DNA from: Euryarchaeota archaeon UBA40
Lineage (GTDB): Archaea > Thermoplasmatota > Poseidoniia > Poseidoniales > Thalassarchaeaceae
DNA: 25,387 bases
Direction of reading: 5' to 3'
NCBI GenBank assembly: GCA_002506875.1
Contig: DAYJ01000100.1
Coordinates: 2,193 to 27,579, forward strand
A program made the translations under genes and the position numbers. Positions 1 to 7,563 of the stretch are shown here, one piece after another. The notes beneath the pieces are model-generated. The model was not told where the DNA came from and did not search any database. It saw only the letters and a program-made list of their open reading frames with translations. How positions within the stretch are numbered: the first letter of the stretch is position 1; each line of letters starts with the position of its first letter.

Positions 1-414
1 TTCACCATCGAGCAAGAGGATATGCAATTGTCGGATACGAGGTACAACGACACCCCAGACGTCATTGAAACGATTGGAAGGGCTGTCGAGGATGAACGCA
101 TTGAGTGTGCCTTCAAGTTCGGCAAAGGTAAGCGCAGCCGACCAAGATGCAAACTCTTCTTCATCGCCGAGAATACTTCTGCCACTAGTAAGTAGCCATC
201 GGGCACCATTGAGTAAATCATGCCAGTCAAAGGCTGCACGGTGTATCTCTTTCAATTCAACTGAAGGTGGATATGGGCAGTCTGTCCCGTCACGTTGAAT
301 CCACCACACGTCTCGATCTAAATCATGGAGGCGAGAAGCGGCGGCATGGACTACGCCAGTTTCCCATGAGCCCTCAGAAGCGAATCCGAGGATTCTCCCC
401 ATCGGCCGTGCCAT
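1..414 (-). CDS. Partial protein of unknown function, downstream of pelA
   Basis: An open minus-strand frame of 138 codons starts at an ATG (414-412) and runs off the left edge without a stop. The protein begins MARPMGRILGFASEG and is rich in Trp, Asp and Leu (for example DVWWIQRDG and FDWHDLLNGARWLL), with no membrane helix. It reads as a soluble globular protein. It starts 35 bp after the pelA stop on the same strand, so it may be the last gene of an fhs-pelA transcript. An in-frame TGA a few codons upstream of the ATG fixes the start to this ATG or the TTG four codons before it. I do not recognise the family. The C-terminus is missing. Confidence 0.7.
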   Translation of the reverse strand, partial: MARPMGRILGFASEGSWETGVVHAAASRLHDLDRDVWWIQRDGTDCPYPPSVELKEIHRAAFDWHDLLNGARWLLTSGRSILGDEEEFASWSAALTFAELEGTLNAFILDSPSNRFNDVWGVVVPRIRQLHILLLDGE

Positions 415-449
415 GGGGCGTTCCAATCAACCCACATCAATGAGTTTGT

Positions 450-1511
450 TCATTCGATTTTCCAACGAAGGAGGGCAACAGCGCCTCCTATGCCTGCGAG
501 TTGGAGTCCAGCATCATGGTCTTCAGAAGTCTGTTCTATCTCTCCTCCATTGTCAAGAACCAAGGCGGCTACATCCGGCCATGAGCGATTGACACATCGT
601 TCCAATGGGTCGCGGAGAAGTCGTGCAACTAATAGCAGTGTTTCGATGGCTCCCTGTTCAGCGGCTTCGAGGATTTCTAACCCTCCATACGCAACAAGTC
701 CTTCAGTTGGCATCTGGGCAAATGCCTGTTCGATGAGTTTGGTCTGACGTGTCAGTGTATGTTCACCTAAGATGTCGTCAGCCAACCCTTCTCGGAGTAT
801 TTCGTTTGCAGCCGCCCTGCCTCCGATGCTGGTGGCTACTGATCGGATGTGTCCTGTGTGTCCTTTTTTCCGGATTGCATCAGCGAAAGCCTCCCTTGCA
901 CTCCCGGGTCCACAGAGCAGCAGAGGCATATCAGGGCGGAGAACAAGGAGGCTTTCTTTAGCGGATTCCTCGAAGAAGGCAGTCCGTGCCTTACTCGAAT
1001 CACCATGTCGTTTACCTCCTCCTCTCATCGTGAATGTCGTGCTTTCTCGTAGGCCATTAGCAGTCACTTCGAAGAGCATAATCTCGTCAGATTCGACTAC
1101 AGCCATCAGTACTCGAGCCTTCGCGCCGTCTGTTGCCGCACGTTGCAGTAGTTCATCGTCCTCCAATGGCATCATCTCCTCCCATAGTAACTCAACCTCG
1201 GAGCGTTCCTCTATCGAATGGGTATGATGGCTACCTTTGTCGATGTCTGCTTCGATGATGATTCCCGTGACTCTGAGGGCATCGGAAAAAGCTGCATATT
1301 CAATCGATTCCGTGAGAATCGTAAGCCACATAGATTTCCTTTCGGCTTCCTTCGCTCGACCACCATCTCGGCTGCCAGTTGTTTGGTCTCTCCTGTGGCC
1401 GAACATTTTGACAATCACTCCTGGGCGGATGACTTGCGCCAGCGTCCAGAGGTCATCCACGTCCTCGACACGAACCTTACAGCCTTGGTCGGAGCGATGG
1501 GTAATCTTCAT
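450..1511 (-). CDS. pelA: Pelota homologue, ribosome rescue / mRNA surveillance factor
   Basis: 353 residues, the usual length of archaeal Pelota. The N-terminal Sm-like domain (about 1-125) opens MKITHRSDQGCKVRVEDVDDL. The central eRF1-like domain (about 130-250) lacks the GGQ peptide-release motif, as expected for Pelota rather than aRF1. The C-terminal domain ends with the family-typical GLQLAGIGGAVALLRWKIE. In archaea Pelota is delivered by aEF1A and works with ABCE1 to split ribosomes stalled on damaged or stopless mRNA. The ATG at 1511 follows a GAGGAG Shine-Dalgarno that overlaps the upstream fhs TGA stop (TGAGGAG), so translation is probably coupled to fhs. The identification rests on overall pattern and length. 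Confidence 0.9.
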   Translation of the reverse strand: MKITHRSDQGCKVRVEDVDDLWTLAQVIRPGVIVKMFGHRRDQTTGSRDGGRAKEAERKSMWLTILTESIEYAAFSDALRVTGIIIEADIDKGSHHTHSIEERSEVELLWEEMMPLEDDELLQRAATDGAKARVLMAVVESDEIMLFEVTANGLRESTTFTMRGGGKRHGDSSKARTAFFEESAKESLLVLRPDMPLLLCGPGSAREAFADAIRKKGHTGHIRSVATSIGGRAAANEILREGLADDILGEHTLTRQTKLIEQAFAQMPTEGLVAYGGLEILEAAEQGAIETLLLVARLLRDPLERCVNRSWPDVAALVLDNGGEIEQTSEDHDAGLQLAGIGGAVALLRWKIE

Positions 1512-1521
1512 CCTACACTCC

Positions 1522-3234
1522 TCAACTAAACACGCCAGTTAGGTTCCCGTCTTCATCCATGTCCATGTCTGCAGCGGCAGGCCTACGGGGCAATCCTGGC
1601 ATGGTCATCATGGAACCACATACGGCGACAATAAATCCAGCACCTGCATTGAGTCTGAATTCTCGAATAGGAAGGGTGAATCCATCCGGTGCACCGTGGA
1701 GATTAGGATCGTGGCTGAACGAGTATTGTGTCTTCGCCATACAAACTGGAAGTTCACCGTAACCCCATTCAATAATCTGTTTGAGTTGTTTTTGTGCACG
1801 TGTTTCAATTTCGATTCCACTTGCCCCATAGATTTCCATAGCAATAGTTTGCACCTTCTCTTCAATCGGAGCATCTGCATCGAACAACGGGTTGAATGGG
1901 CGACCTGCTGCCATGTGACGTTGTACTGCTCGATTTACTGCATGTGCCAAAGGTTCGGCTCCTTCACCTCCTTTGGCATGTCCTTCGTAGAGGACGGTTT
2001 CAGCACTACCTGCATCGGTAGCGATTTGCATCAGAGTTTCAATTTCTGCATCTGTGTCCGTGGGGAATCGGTTAATCGAGACCACAACATCCGGGCCAAA
2101 ACGTGCCATGTTCCGGATGTGTCGGCCGAGGTTCGCCGTTGCTCCAAGCCTCAACATGTCTAGGTTCTCTTCCTTGAGCCGATCACCAGCCATTGTAATC
2201 CCACTCATACCATAGCCGTGCATCTTCATGCTCCGAACAGTGACGTTGACTACGATGCAGTCCGGGGAAATTCCTGATGCCTGTGCCTTGATGTGCAAAG
2301 CCTTCTCAGCACCGAGATCAGCGCCGAATCCAGCCTCAGTGACAACCATATCGTTGAGTGCAAGGGATAGACGATCGGCTATGATGCTTGAATTACCATG
2401 TGCGATATTTGCAAAAGGTCCTGCATGGATGAATGCAGGAGTACCTTCAGTAGTTTGGACAAGGTTGGGGAGAAAAGCGGTTCGCATCAGCAGTGCCATC
2501 GCGCCGGCCGCTTCGATGTCGTTGGCCTTTATTGGGCGCCCATCACGAGACGGTCCGATGACAATTTCTCCCAAGCGGAATCGTAGATCTTCATAATCTC
2601 GCGCTAGAGCAAGAATCGCCATCACTTCACTAGCAGCCGTGATGTCGAAACGCTCTTCACGTGCCATTCCGTTAGCAGGGCCTCCAAGTCCGATTGCAGC
2701 GGACCTCAGAGTCCTGTCATTCATGTCGAGTACACGGGGCCAGAGAATGCGAGATGGATCAAGATTCAGTTCGTTACCTTGGTGAAGGTGATTATCAAGC
2801 ACAGCACTACAGAGGTTATGTGCTGATGTGACGGCATGGATGTCGCCGGTGAAATGGAGATTGATATCCTCCATCGGGAGGACTTGAACATGGCCTCCCC
2901 CTGCGGCTCCACCTTTGATGCCGAATACAGGTCCCATTGACGGTTCTCGGATAACGCATGCTGCCTTTTTCCCGATTCGATTCAGGCCTATGCTCAATCC
3001 GATAGTCGTAACAGTCTTACCTTCGCCGTAGCGAGTAGGGTTTACGCTAGTAACAAGAATCAGTGATCCGCGTGGCCGTTGGATCCTCGATCGGATGGCG
3101 GGCCAAGTCACCTTTGCCATATGGCGTCCGAATGGAACAAGTTCCTCCACTCCTATTCCACGGGTCCACGCAATCTCTTCAATCGGTGCTAGTTCGACCG
3201 AACGCGCAATTTCAAGATCAGTTGGCATCTCCAT
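1522..3234 (-). CDS. fhs: Formate--tetrahydrofolate ligase
   Basis: The enzyme makes 10-formyl-THF from formate, THF and ATP, feeding one-carbon units to purine and formyl-group metabolism. From the chosen ATG it is 570 residues (family about 555-560). The ATP-binding loop NPTRYGEGKT is at about 65-74, followed by the signature EPSMGPVFGIKGGAAGGG and the HFTGDIHA and VLDNHLHQGN blocks. An in-frame TTG at 3258 could add 8 residues, and an ATG at 3228 (MPTDLEIARS) matches the usual family N-terminus equally well. 3234 was chosen for the AGGT sequence 7 nt upstream. It diverges from aroE across about 60 bp and sits 10 bp upstream of pelA. The THF form of the enzyme implies folate-type rather than only methanopterin-type C1 chemistry. 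Confidence 0.93.
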   Translation of the reverse strand: MEMPTDLEIARSVELAPIEEIAWTRGIGVEELVPFGRHMAKVTWPAIRSRIQRPRGSLILVTSVNPTRYGEGKTVTTIGLSIGLNRIGKKAACVIREPSMGPVFGIKGGAAGGGHVQVLPMEDINLHFTGDIHAVTSAHNLCSAVLDNHLHQGNELNLDPSRILWPRVLDMNDRTLRSAAIGLGGPANGMAREERFDITAASEVMAILALARDYEDLRFRLGEIVIGPSRDGRPIKANDIEAAGAMALLMRTAFLPNLVQTTEGTPAFIHAGPFANIAHGNSSIIADRLSLALNDMVVTEAGFGADLGAEKALHIKAQASGISPDCIVVNVTVRSMKMHGYGMSGITMAGDRLKEENLDMLRLGATANLGRHIRNMARFGPDVVVSINRFPTDTDAEIETLMQIATDAGSAETVLYEGHAKGGEGAEPLAHAVNRAVQRHMAAGRPFNPLFDADAPIEEKVQTIAMEIYGASGIEIETRAQKQLKQIIEWGYGELPVCMAKTQYSFSHDPNLHGAPDGFTLPIREFRLNAGAGFIVAVCGSMMTMPGLPRRPAAADMDMDEDGNLTGVFS

Positions 3235-3295
3235 ACACCGAACCTTTTCGGTTTTCAATCTTGAGCGTCATCACCATAGGTTCCGACCGGTTCCA

Positions 3296-4297
3296 ATGCG
3301 TATGGCCGACCGCCGCCGTTTCCATTCTTCGGTCGCTGGGGCCCCCATTGAGCACTCGTTGACTCCAATTCTCTCAAGGTTAGTGGATGCTCACCTTCAG
3401 CAGGTTACTGGTCTGAGTTTCATCTCTCGCACAAGTCGTCTTGAGACGGCGCTAATCCACGATTTACTAGGCCGGGTGTTACTAGATAGGATGGATAATC
3501 AGAGTGAAGTTTGTACTTCGGAAGTAATCGCATTAATCGATGAAGTTACCTTGGATATTGAGGAGGGTCTCGATTTCCCTGGGCTGGAGGCGGTGGAACC
3601 GAACTGGCCTGAGCCAGCAGAATCATGTTTCGGAGATGAAGGCGTCCTGTGGGTTTCTATTACTAGTCCTCTGAAGCACGGTTTGACTTCAAGATCAGGG
3701 GTGATTCCAGTAGATGCGTCATTGGATATCGCTTCAACAAATCAGTTGAGATGGGATGGGCATCGATTAGTTACTGGAAGCACCGATGGCGCAGGGGTGA
3801 TACTTGTTGCAAGGACATGGGGGATATTCCGTCGTTCCCAATCACCGATTATGATTCTACATGGGGGCGGTGCTGCTGCTCGTTCAACAGCTTCCGCTTG
3901 GGCGGAGAATGGGGGTCGAATTGTCTCTATGACTAGAGAAGGGCAACGTCCTCTTGATCCACGTGGACCTTGGGGTGATGCACTCATTGACGGAGTGCCC
4001 GAAGCGTCACTTGAGTCAATCTTCCAAGTAGATTTTGATTCATCAAAAGAGCCCTCAATTAGACCTGGCGTGCCAGACTCCAACGTGTGTCTTGTTGCAT
4101 CATATGGTATCGGCGGCTCGGTTGAGCCAACTCAGAGTGCTTCTGGCGCTTTGATTCTTGATGGAAGGTGGATGCTCGCCGCTCAACACTTGATTGCTTG
4201 GGCTCAGTTCATTGCTCCTGATTATCGAGATTCACTCCCTTCGTTGCCTCTGCTCCTTAATCGTTTGAGCGAGGTTGAAGCGAGGATTGAGAGCTAA
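3296..4297 (+). CDS. aroE: Divergent shikimate dehydrogenase (AroE family)
   Basis: 333 residues from ATG 3296 (another ATG lies at 3302). The frame is open back to 3095, but that part overlaps fhs and looks non-coding. AroE hallmarks occur in order: VAGAPIEHSLTPIL (family GNPI-HSLSP), then VSITSPLKHGL with the catalytic Lys of the NVTxPxK motif. Next come ASTNQLRWDG and TGSTDGAGV, holding the catalytic Asp of NTDG. The dinucleotide loop is IMILHGGGAAARSTA, and the C-terminal MLAAQ matches ML-x-Q. The enzyme reduces 3-dehydroshikimate with NADPH in aromatic biosynthesis. Oddities are Asn of NVT replaced by Ser, Gly-Ala-Gly changed to Gly-Gly-Gly, and about 105 residues between HSLTP and SITSPLK where E. 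coli AroE has about 46. It could be an AroE paralogue with another substrate. Confidence 0.78.
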   Translation: MRMADRRRFHSSVAGAPIEHSLTPILSRLVDAHLQQVTGLSFISRTSRLETALIHDLLGRVLLDRMDNQSEVCTSEVIALIDEVTLDIEEGLDFPGLEAVEPNWPEPAESCFGDEGVLWVSITSPLKHGLTSRSGVIPVDASLDIASTNQLRWDGHRLVTGSTDGAGVILVARTWGIFRRSQSPIMILHGGGAAARSTASAWAENGGRIVSMTREGQRPLDPRGPWGDALIDGVPEASLESIFQVDFDSSKEPSIRPGVPDSNVCLVASYGIGGSVEPTQSASGALILDGRWMLAAQHLIAWAQFIAPDYRDSLPSLPLLLNRLSEVEARIES

Positions 4298-5851
4298 TTA
4301 GAGGGGGATATTCCCATGTTTTCTCGGAGGCTGCCATACTCGCTTCGAGATTAGTGGTTTCAGTGCCCGTATGAGTCGCATACGAGTCTCTGGCGGTTCG
4401 ATGACATCATCTAGCCAACCATTTCTCGCAGCGACATAGGGGTCGCCAAACTTCTTGCGATATTCGTCCACAAGTTCTGTGTGCTTTGTACTGGGGTCAT
4501 TAGCATCTTTGAGTTCACGGCGATGGATGATGTTCACTGCGCCCTCGGCACCCATTACTGCGAGTTCACCTGATGGCCAAGCTACATTGTAATCTGATTC
4601 AAGATGTTTGCATGACATTGCGAGATAAGCGCCTCCGTAAGCCTTCCTTGTTACAACAGTCAATTGGGGTACAGTAGCTTCTGCATAGGCGTAGAGAAGT
4701 TTTGCACCATGTCGAATTATCCCTCCCCATTCCTGCACTGTCCCTGGGAGGAATCCCGGTACATCCACAAAGGAGACAAGTGGGATGTTGAAGCAGTCGC
4801 ACGTCCGGATGAATCGTGCAGCCTTCACGGAGGCATCGATATCGAGGCACCCTGCGAGGACCTTTGGTTGGTTTGCGATGATGCCGATAGGGTGGCCTCC
4901 AAGACGCCCAAATCCGATCACAATATTTTCGGCATAAGCTGGCTGAAGTTCTACGAATGCTCCATCATCCAAGATTGCCTCAACAATTTTCTTCATATCG
5001 TAGGGCCTATTGCTGTCATCTGGAACCGTATCTACCAGCTCATCACAGGTTCTGTCATCGGGATCAGTAGTTTTTAGCACGGGTGGGAGTGCATCGCAAT
5101 GGTCTGGGAAGTGGCCGAGAATCTCTGCTACTATGTCCATTGCGTCCTCTTCATCTGTAGCGACTAGGCTAGCAATTCCTGATCGACTAGCGTGCATTTC
5201 TGCACCTCCTAGGTCCTTCGAATCCATCCCTTCATCGGCAACTTCAGGGGTCTCAAGTGGACTTGACATGAAGAACTCACCATGCTCTTCACCGATAATT
5301 ACGAAATCAGCAAGGGCGGCTGCGAGTGCTGATGCCCCTACTACTGGCCCCATTACGAGTGAGATTACGGGAATGCGCCCCGAGCAAGCAATGAGTCTAT
5401 CCATCATTTCGCCAGTCATGCCCAGGGATGTCACGCCTTCGTGTGCTCTCTGTCCTCCTCCATCCCAGATTGCGACGAGGGGTAGTCGGGCACGTAGAGC
5501 CATGTCTACTATCTTGACAATTTTCTGAGCATGCATTTCGCCAACAGACCCTCCGAATACGGAGAAATCCTGTGAGAAGCAGAGAATTCGGCGCCCATCT
5601 AGAGTAGCGCTACCGGCTATGACGCCATCCCCGAGGATAGCATTCCGATCAATACCGTGTTCGGTTTCTCGGCTTAGGACGAAGGCATCGATTTCCATAA
5701 ACGATCCTGAATCGACTAAGGCATCAATTCGTTCTCTTGCAGTTTTGCGCCCTGATGCTCTGAGAGCCTCGACCTTGGACTGCCCTCCACCCCGTCTCGC
5801 CTCACTTCGGAGGTAATCGAGTTCCTCCTTGGGGTCGATGCGGGTGTTCAT
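4298..5851 (-). CDS. pccB: Acyl-CoA (propionyl/acetyl-CoA) carboxylase carboxyltransferase, beta subunit
   Basis: 517 residues, the normal length for PccB/AccB-type carboxyltransferases. The N-terminus GRKTARERIDALVDSGSF is typical. The first crotonase-like half carries DGGGQRAHEGVTSLG and GPVVGASALAAALADF. The second carries FVDVPGFLPGTVQEWGGIIRHGAKLL and TRKAYGGAYLAM, the acyl-CoA and biotin oxyanion-hole regions. It transfers CO2 from biotin to propionyl-CoA and/or acetyl-CoA. The biotin carboxylase and biotin carrier partners are not in the window. Substrate preference cannot be read safely here; archaeal relatives are often bifunctional. Its TAA directly abuts the aroE TAA, convergent with no gap. 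There is no good Shine-Dalgarno before the ATG, so a short leader is plausible. Confidence 0.9.
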   Translation of the reverse strand: MNTRIDPKEELDYLRSEARRGGGQSKVEALRASGRKTARERIDALVDSGSFMEIDAFVLSRETEHGIDRNAILGDGVIAGSATLDGRRILCFSQDFSVFGGSVGEMHAQKIVKIVDMALRARLPLVAIWDGGGQRAHEGVTSLGMTGEMMDRLIACSGRIPVISLVMGPVVGASALAAALADFVIIGEEHGEFFMSSPLETPEVADEGMDSKDLGGAEMHASRSGIASLVATDEEDAMDIVAEILGHFPDHCDALPPVLKTTDPDDRTCDELVDTVPDDSNRPYDMKKIVEAILDDGAFVELQPAYAENIVIGFGRLGGHPIGIIANQPKVLAGCLDIDASVKAARFIRTCDCFNIPLVSFVDVPGFLPGTVQEWGGIIRHGAKLLYAYAEATVPQLTVVTRKAYGGAYLAMSCKHLESDYNVAWPSGELAVMGAEGAVNIIHRRELKDANDPSTKHTELVDEYRKKFGDPYVAARNGWLDDVIEPPETRMRLIRALKPLISKRVWQPPRKHGNIPL

Positions 5852-5938
5852 CCTACCGTGAATTACATCGATGGTTCATCATCAACACGATATGTCCAGT
5901 ATCGTAATTTTCCAATTGAAAAATCATTTTTCCAATTG
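5852..5938 (-). promoter_or_regulatory. AT-rich gatD-pccB intergenic region with imperfect inverted repeat
   Basis: This 87-bp gap is AT-rich in its gatD-proximal half. TTTTCCAATTG occurs twice with 20-bp spacing (about 5908-5918 and 5928-5938). Because CAATTG is self-complementary, CAATTGAAAAAT and ATTTTTCCAATTG also form an inverted repeat with one bulged base. On the minus strand this gives a T5 run after a stem, consistent with a gatD terminator. The A/T tract and a CATATCG further on could be promoter elements for pccB. The role is inferred. Confidence 0.4.
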
Positions 5939-7276
5939 CTAATTTTTGATTTCATCCCGCTCGCCAATTAGGTTTGATGCCCAAGCCTGAAGGAATCTTT
6001 CACGATTGCCATTGTCCCGGCTAAGCAGGTAGTGGAGCTTGACCAATGAGGTCTCTGGTGGCCCGTTCATCCCGTGGCCAAGGACGCCAATCTCTCGAAG
6101 ATCTCGTCCCTTGGAATATACATCCATGTGTACAGGGCCCCGAATTGTTTGGGTCGTGGCTACAGCAATACCTCCACCTGCGACATAGTCGCGGATGGTG
6201 GAATGAATCTCGATGTTCTCTGGGCTATCTCCGTTAGGATCTGATGTAGGGAGGTGCCCTAGACCAGTTCCATGGAGGTGTATTGCATCCGGATTTGTTG
6301 CGATGATTGCTTGGAGATGTTCTGGTTGCAAGTGTGCGCCAGCAATCAATTCAGCAATCTTGGTGTTCTCGTTATAGGTTAGCGGAGGGAGAGTAGTTCT
6401 TGATTCATCATTCTGAGTCATTGTGACAATCGGCCCTTCTGAGGCAAGTTCGATTGAGCCGAGCGGCTGTCGATCGATGGATTCGAAGGCATCTCTCCTA
6501 GAACTATGGGTCTTTCGAACCGAATGTCCAGCGTGAATTGCCATTATGCCATCAGATGAACCAGCATGCATTACGACTACTGCAGCATCTGAACCGCTGT
6601 TTGGTGTCGGACCATGAGCTGCGAGATGAACCGATGCAATCAGATTCTCTCTGGCATCACTAGAGCCTCGATCCGATGATCTCTGAGATCCTGTGAATAC
6701 AATCGGACCAGGGGGGATTCCACCTTCGCCTGCCCAAGCGAAAGACATTGCCGCAGCCGACGTCCCCATAGTATCGGTGCCGTGTGTGATTACAACACCT
6801 CTTGACCCTCGGTCGAAGGCAGCCTGTGTCTCTGTAATCATCTGATTCCAGTGCCTCGGCCGAATATCATCTGAGAACATGTTTCCAAGAAGCGTCGTCT
6901 CGATTCGGGCAATTTCTCTTAATTCTGGTACTGAATCGATTAGTTCTTCAGGTTCAAATCGAGCGATGACCGCTCCGGTTGCATAGTCAACCTTGCTTGC
7001 GATAGTGCCGCCAGTATGGATGAGGGTCACCAATGGAAGATCAGCACCCATAGGTTGTTTCGACACCAATGCTTTGGAGTCCGATGTGATTTCACTATCG
7101 AGGAGAGTCATCTCTTTGATGGCAGAAGTAGGGTGTGACAGATTGTATCCATTCTCAAGTTTGATGGTAACCAAGCCAGAATCTGCAGGGGCGAGAAGAA
7201 TCCCTTCGTGGCTCTGTTCACCTAATCGTGTGACGATTCTGAGGCGGACATATGAGCCGGCTTCTAGGTCACTCAT
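5939..7276 (-). CDS. gatD: Glutamyl-tRNA(Gln) amidotransferase subunit D
   Basis: 445 residues from the ATG at 7276. An N-terminal beta domain (about 1-75, opening MSDLEAGSYVRLRIV) precedes an L-asparaginase-like domain. Both catalytic signatures are present: TGGTIAS at about 88-94 and HGTDTMGTS at about 165-173, with GSQRSSDRGSSDARENL after them. GatD pairs with GatE. It releases ammonia from Gln or Asn, which GatE uses to convert Glu-tRNA(Gln) to Gln-tRNA(Gln). GatDE is an archaeal hallmark. gatE is not in the window. Start choice is uncertain: an ATG at 7303 and a TTG at 7306 would add 9 or 10 residues; 7276 fits the usual N-terminus and has AAGGGA just upstream. The gene follows tRNA-Met on the same strand by about 70 bp. 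Confidence 0.92.
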   Translation of the reverse strand: MSDLEAGSYVRLRIVTRLGEQSHEGILLAPADSGLVTIKLENGYNLSHPTSAIKEMTLLDSEITSDSKALVSKQPMGADLPLVTLIHTGGTIASKVDYATGAVIARFEPEELIDSVPELREIARIETTLLGNMFSDDIRPRHWNQMITETQAAFDRGSRGVVITHGTDTMGTSAAAMSFAWAGEGGIPPGPIVFTGSQRSSDRGSSDARENLIASVHLAAHGPTPNSGSDAAVVVMHAGSSDGIMAIHAGHSVRKTHSSRRDAFESIDRQPLGSIELASEGPIVTMTQNDESRTTLPPLTYNENTKIAELIAGAHLQPEHLQAIIATNPDAIHLHGTGLGHLPTSDPNGDSPENIEIHSTIRDYVAGGGIAVATTQTIRGPVHMDVYSKGRDLREIGVLGHGMNGPPETSLVKLHYLLSRDNGNRERFLQAWASNLIGERDEIKN

Positions 7277-7351
7277 ATCCCTTGTGCGGCCGAATGGGGC
7301 CATCAAGTGAACGGATGGGTTGTATGGCTACCGCTCGGTTTGGTTGGATGG

Positions 7352-7474
7352 TGCCGGGAGCGGGACTTGAACCCGCGACCTTCGGATTTCCCAGATACGT
7401 CAAAGATTAATGCGCGAATTATTCAATCCGCCTACCCTATGAGTCCGACGCTCTACCAACTAAGCCACCCCGGC
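7352..7474 (-). tRNA. Elongator tRNA-Met (CAU) with intron
   Basis: Read on the minus strand, GCCGGGG (1-7) pairs with TCCCGGC (66-72; last pair G-U). The D arm is GCTT/GAGC, the anticodon stem TCGGA/TCCGA with loop CTCATAA (anticodon CAU), the variable region AGGTC, the T arm GCGGG-TTCAAGT-CCCGC, and the discriminator A. An encoded CCA follows at 7351-7349. The two exons are joined only after removing a 50-nt intron. The G1-C72 pair and GCCGGGG acceptor match archaeal elongator Met rather than initiator (AGCGGG). A CAU tRNA could also be the lysidine/agmatidine-type Ile2, but the body fits Met better. Confidence 0.93.
7388..7437 (-). other. tRNA intron at position 37/38 with canonical bulge-helix-bulge
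   Basis: 50-nt intron between A37 (7438) and A38 (7387). Exon bases 32-35 (CUCA) pair with intron UGGG as the 4-bp central helix. The 3-nt bulges are U36-A37 / intron G1 and intron A-A / A38. The next intron bases GGUA pair with UAUC as the outer helix. This is the substrate form of the archaeal tRNA splicing endonuclease (cut after the second base of each bulge). Confidence 0.85.
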
Positions 7475-7563
7475 GATAACTCCGCCGACCATCGAGTCGG
7501 ATATGAGCGTTTCAGTCACTACCAATGTTCATTTGGGTTCATCTTCCCGTCCACACTGTTCCC
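7475..7563. promoter_or_regulatory. Divergent promoter gap between tRNA-Met and membrane-protein gene
   Basis: On the minus strand a TATA-like CATATC lies at 7505-7500, centred about 29 nt before tRNA base 1, the expected distance for an archaeal TBP site. A 5-bp inverted repeat CCGAC/GTCGG (7485-7489, 7496-7500) lies inside. No convincing TATA element is visible for the plus-strand gene. Confidence 0.35.

Noticed and set aside
772..1227. 151-codon plus-strand frame within pelA
   Set aside because: Shadow of pelA; Ser/Pro/Arg-rich with no domain features.
3095..3295. Upstream extension of the aroE frame
   Set aside because: Overlaps the fhs 5' end on the other strand and reads as low-quality His/Arg/Ser sequence; AroE homology starts after 3296.
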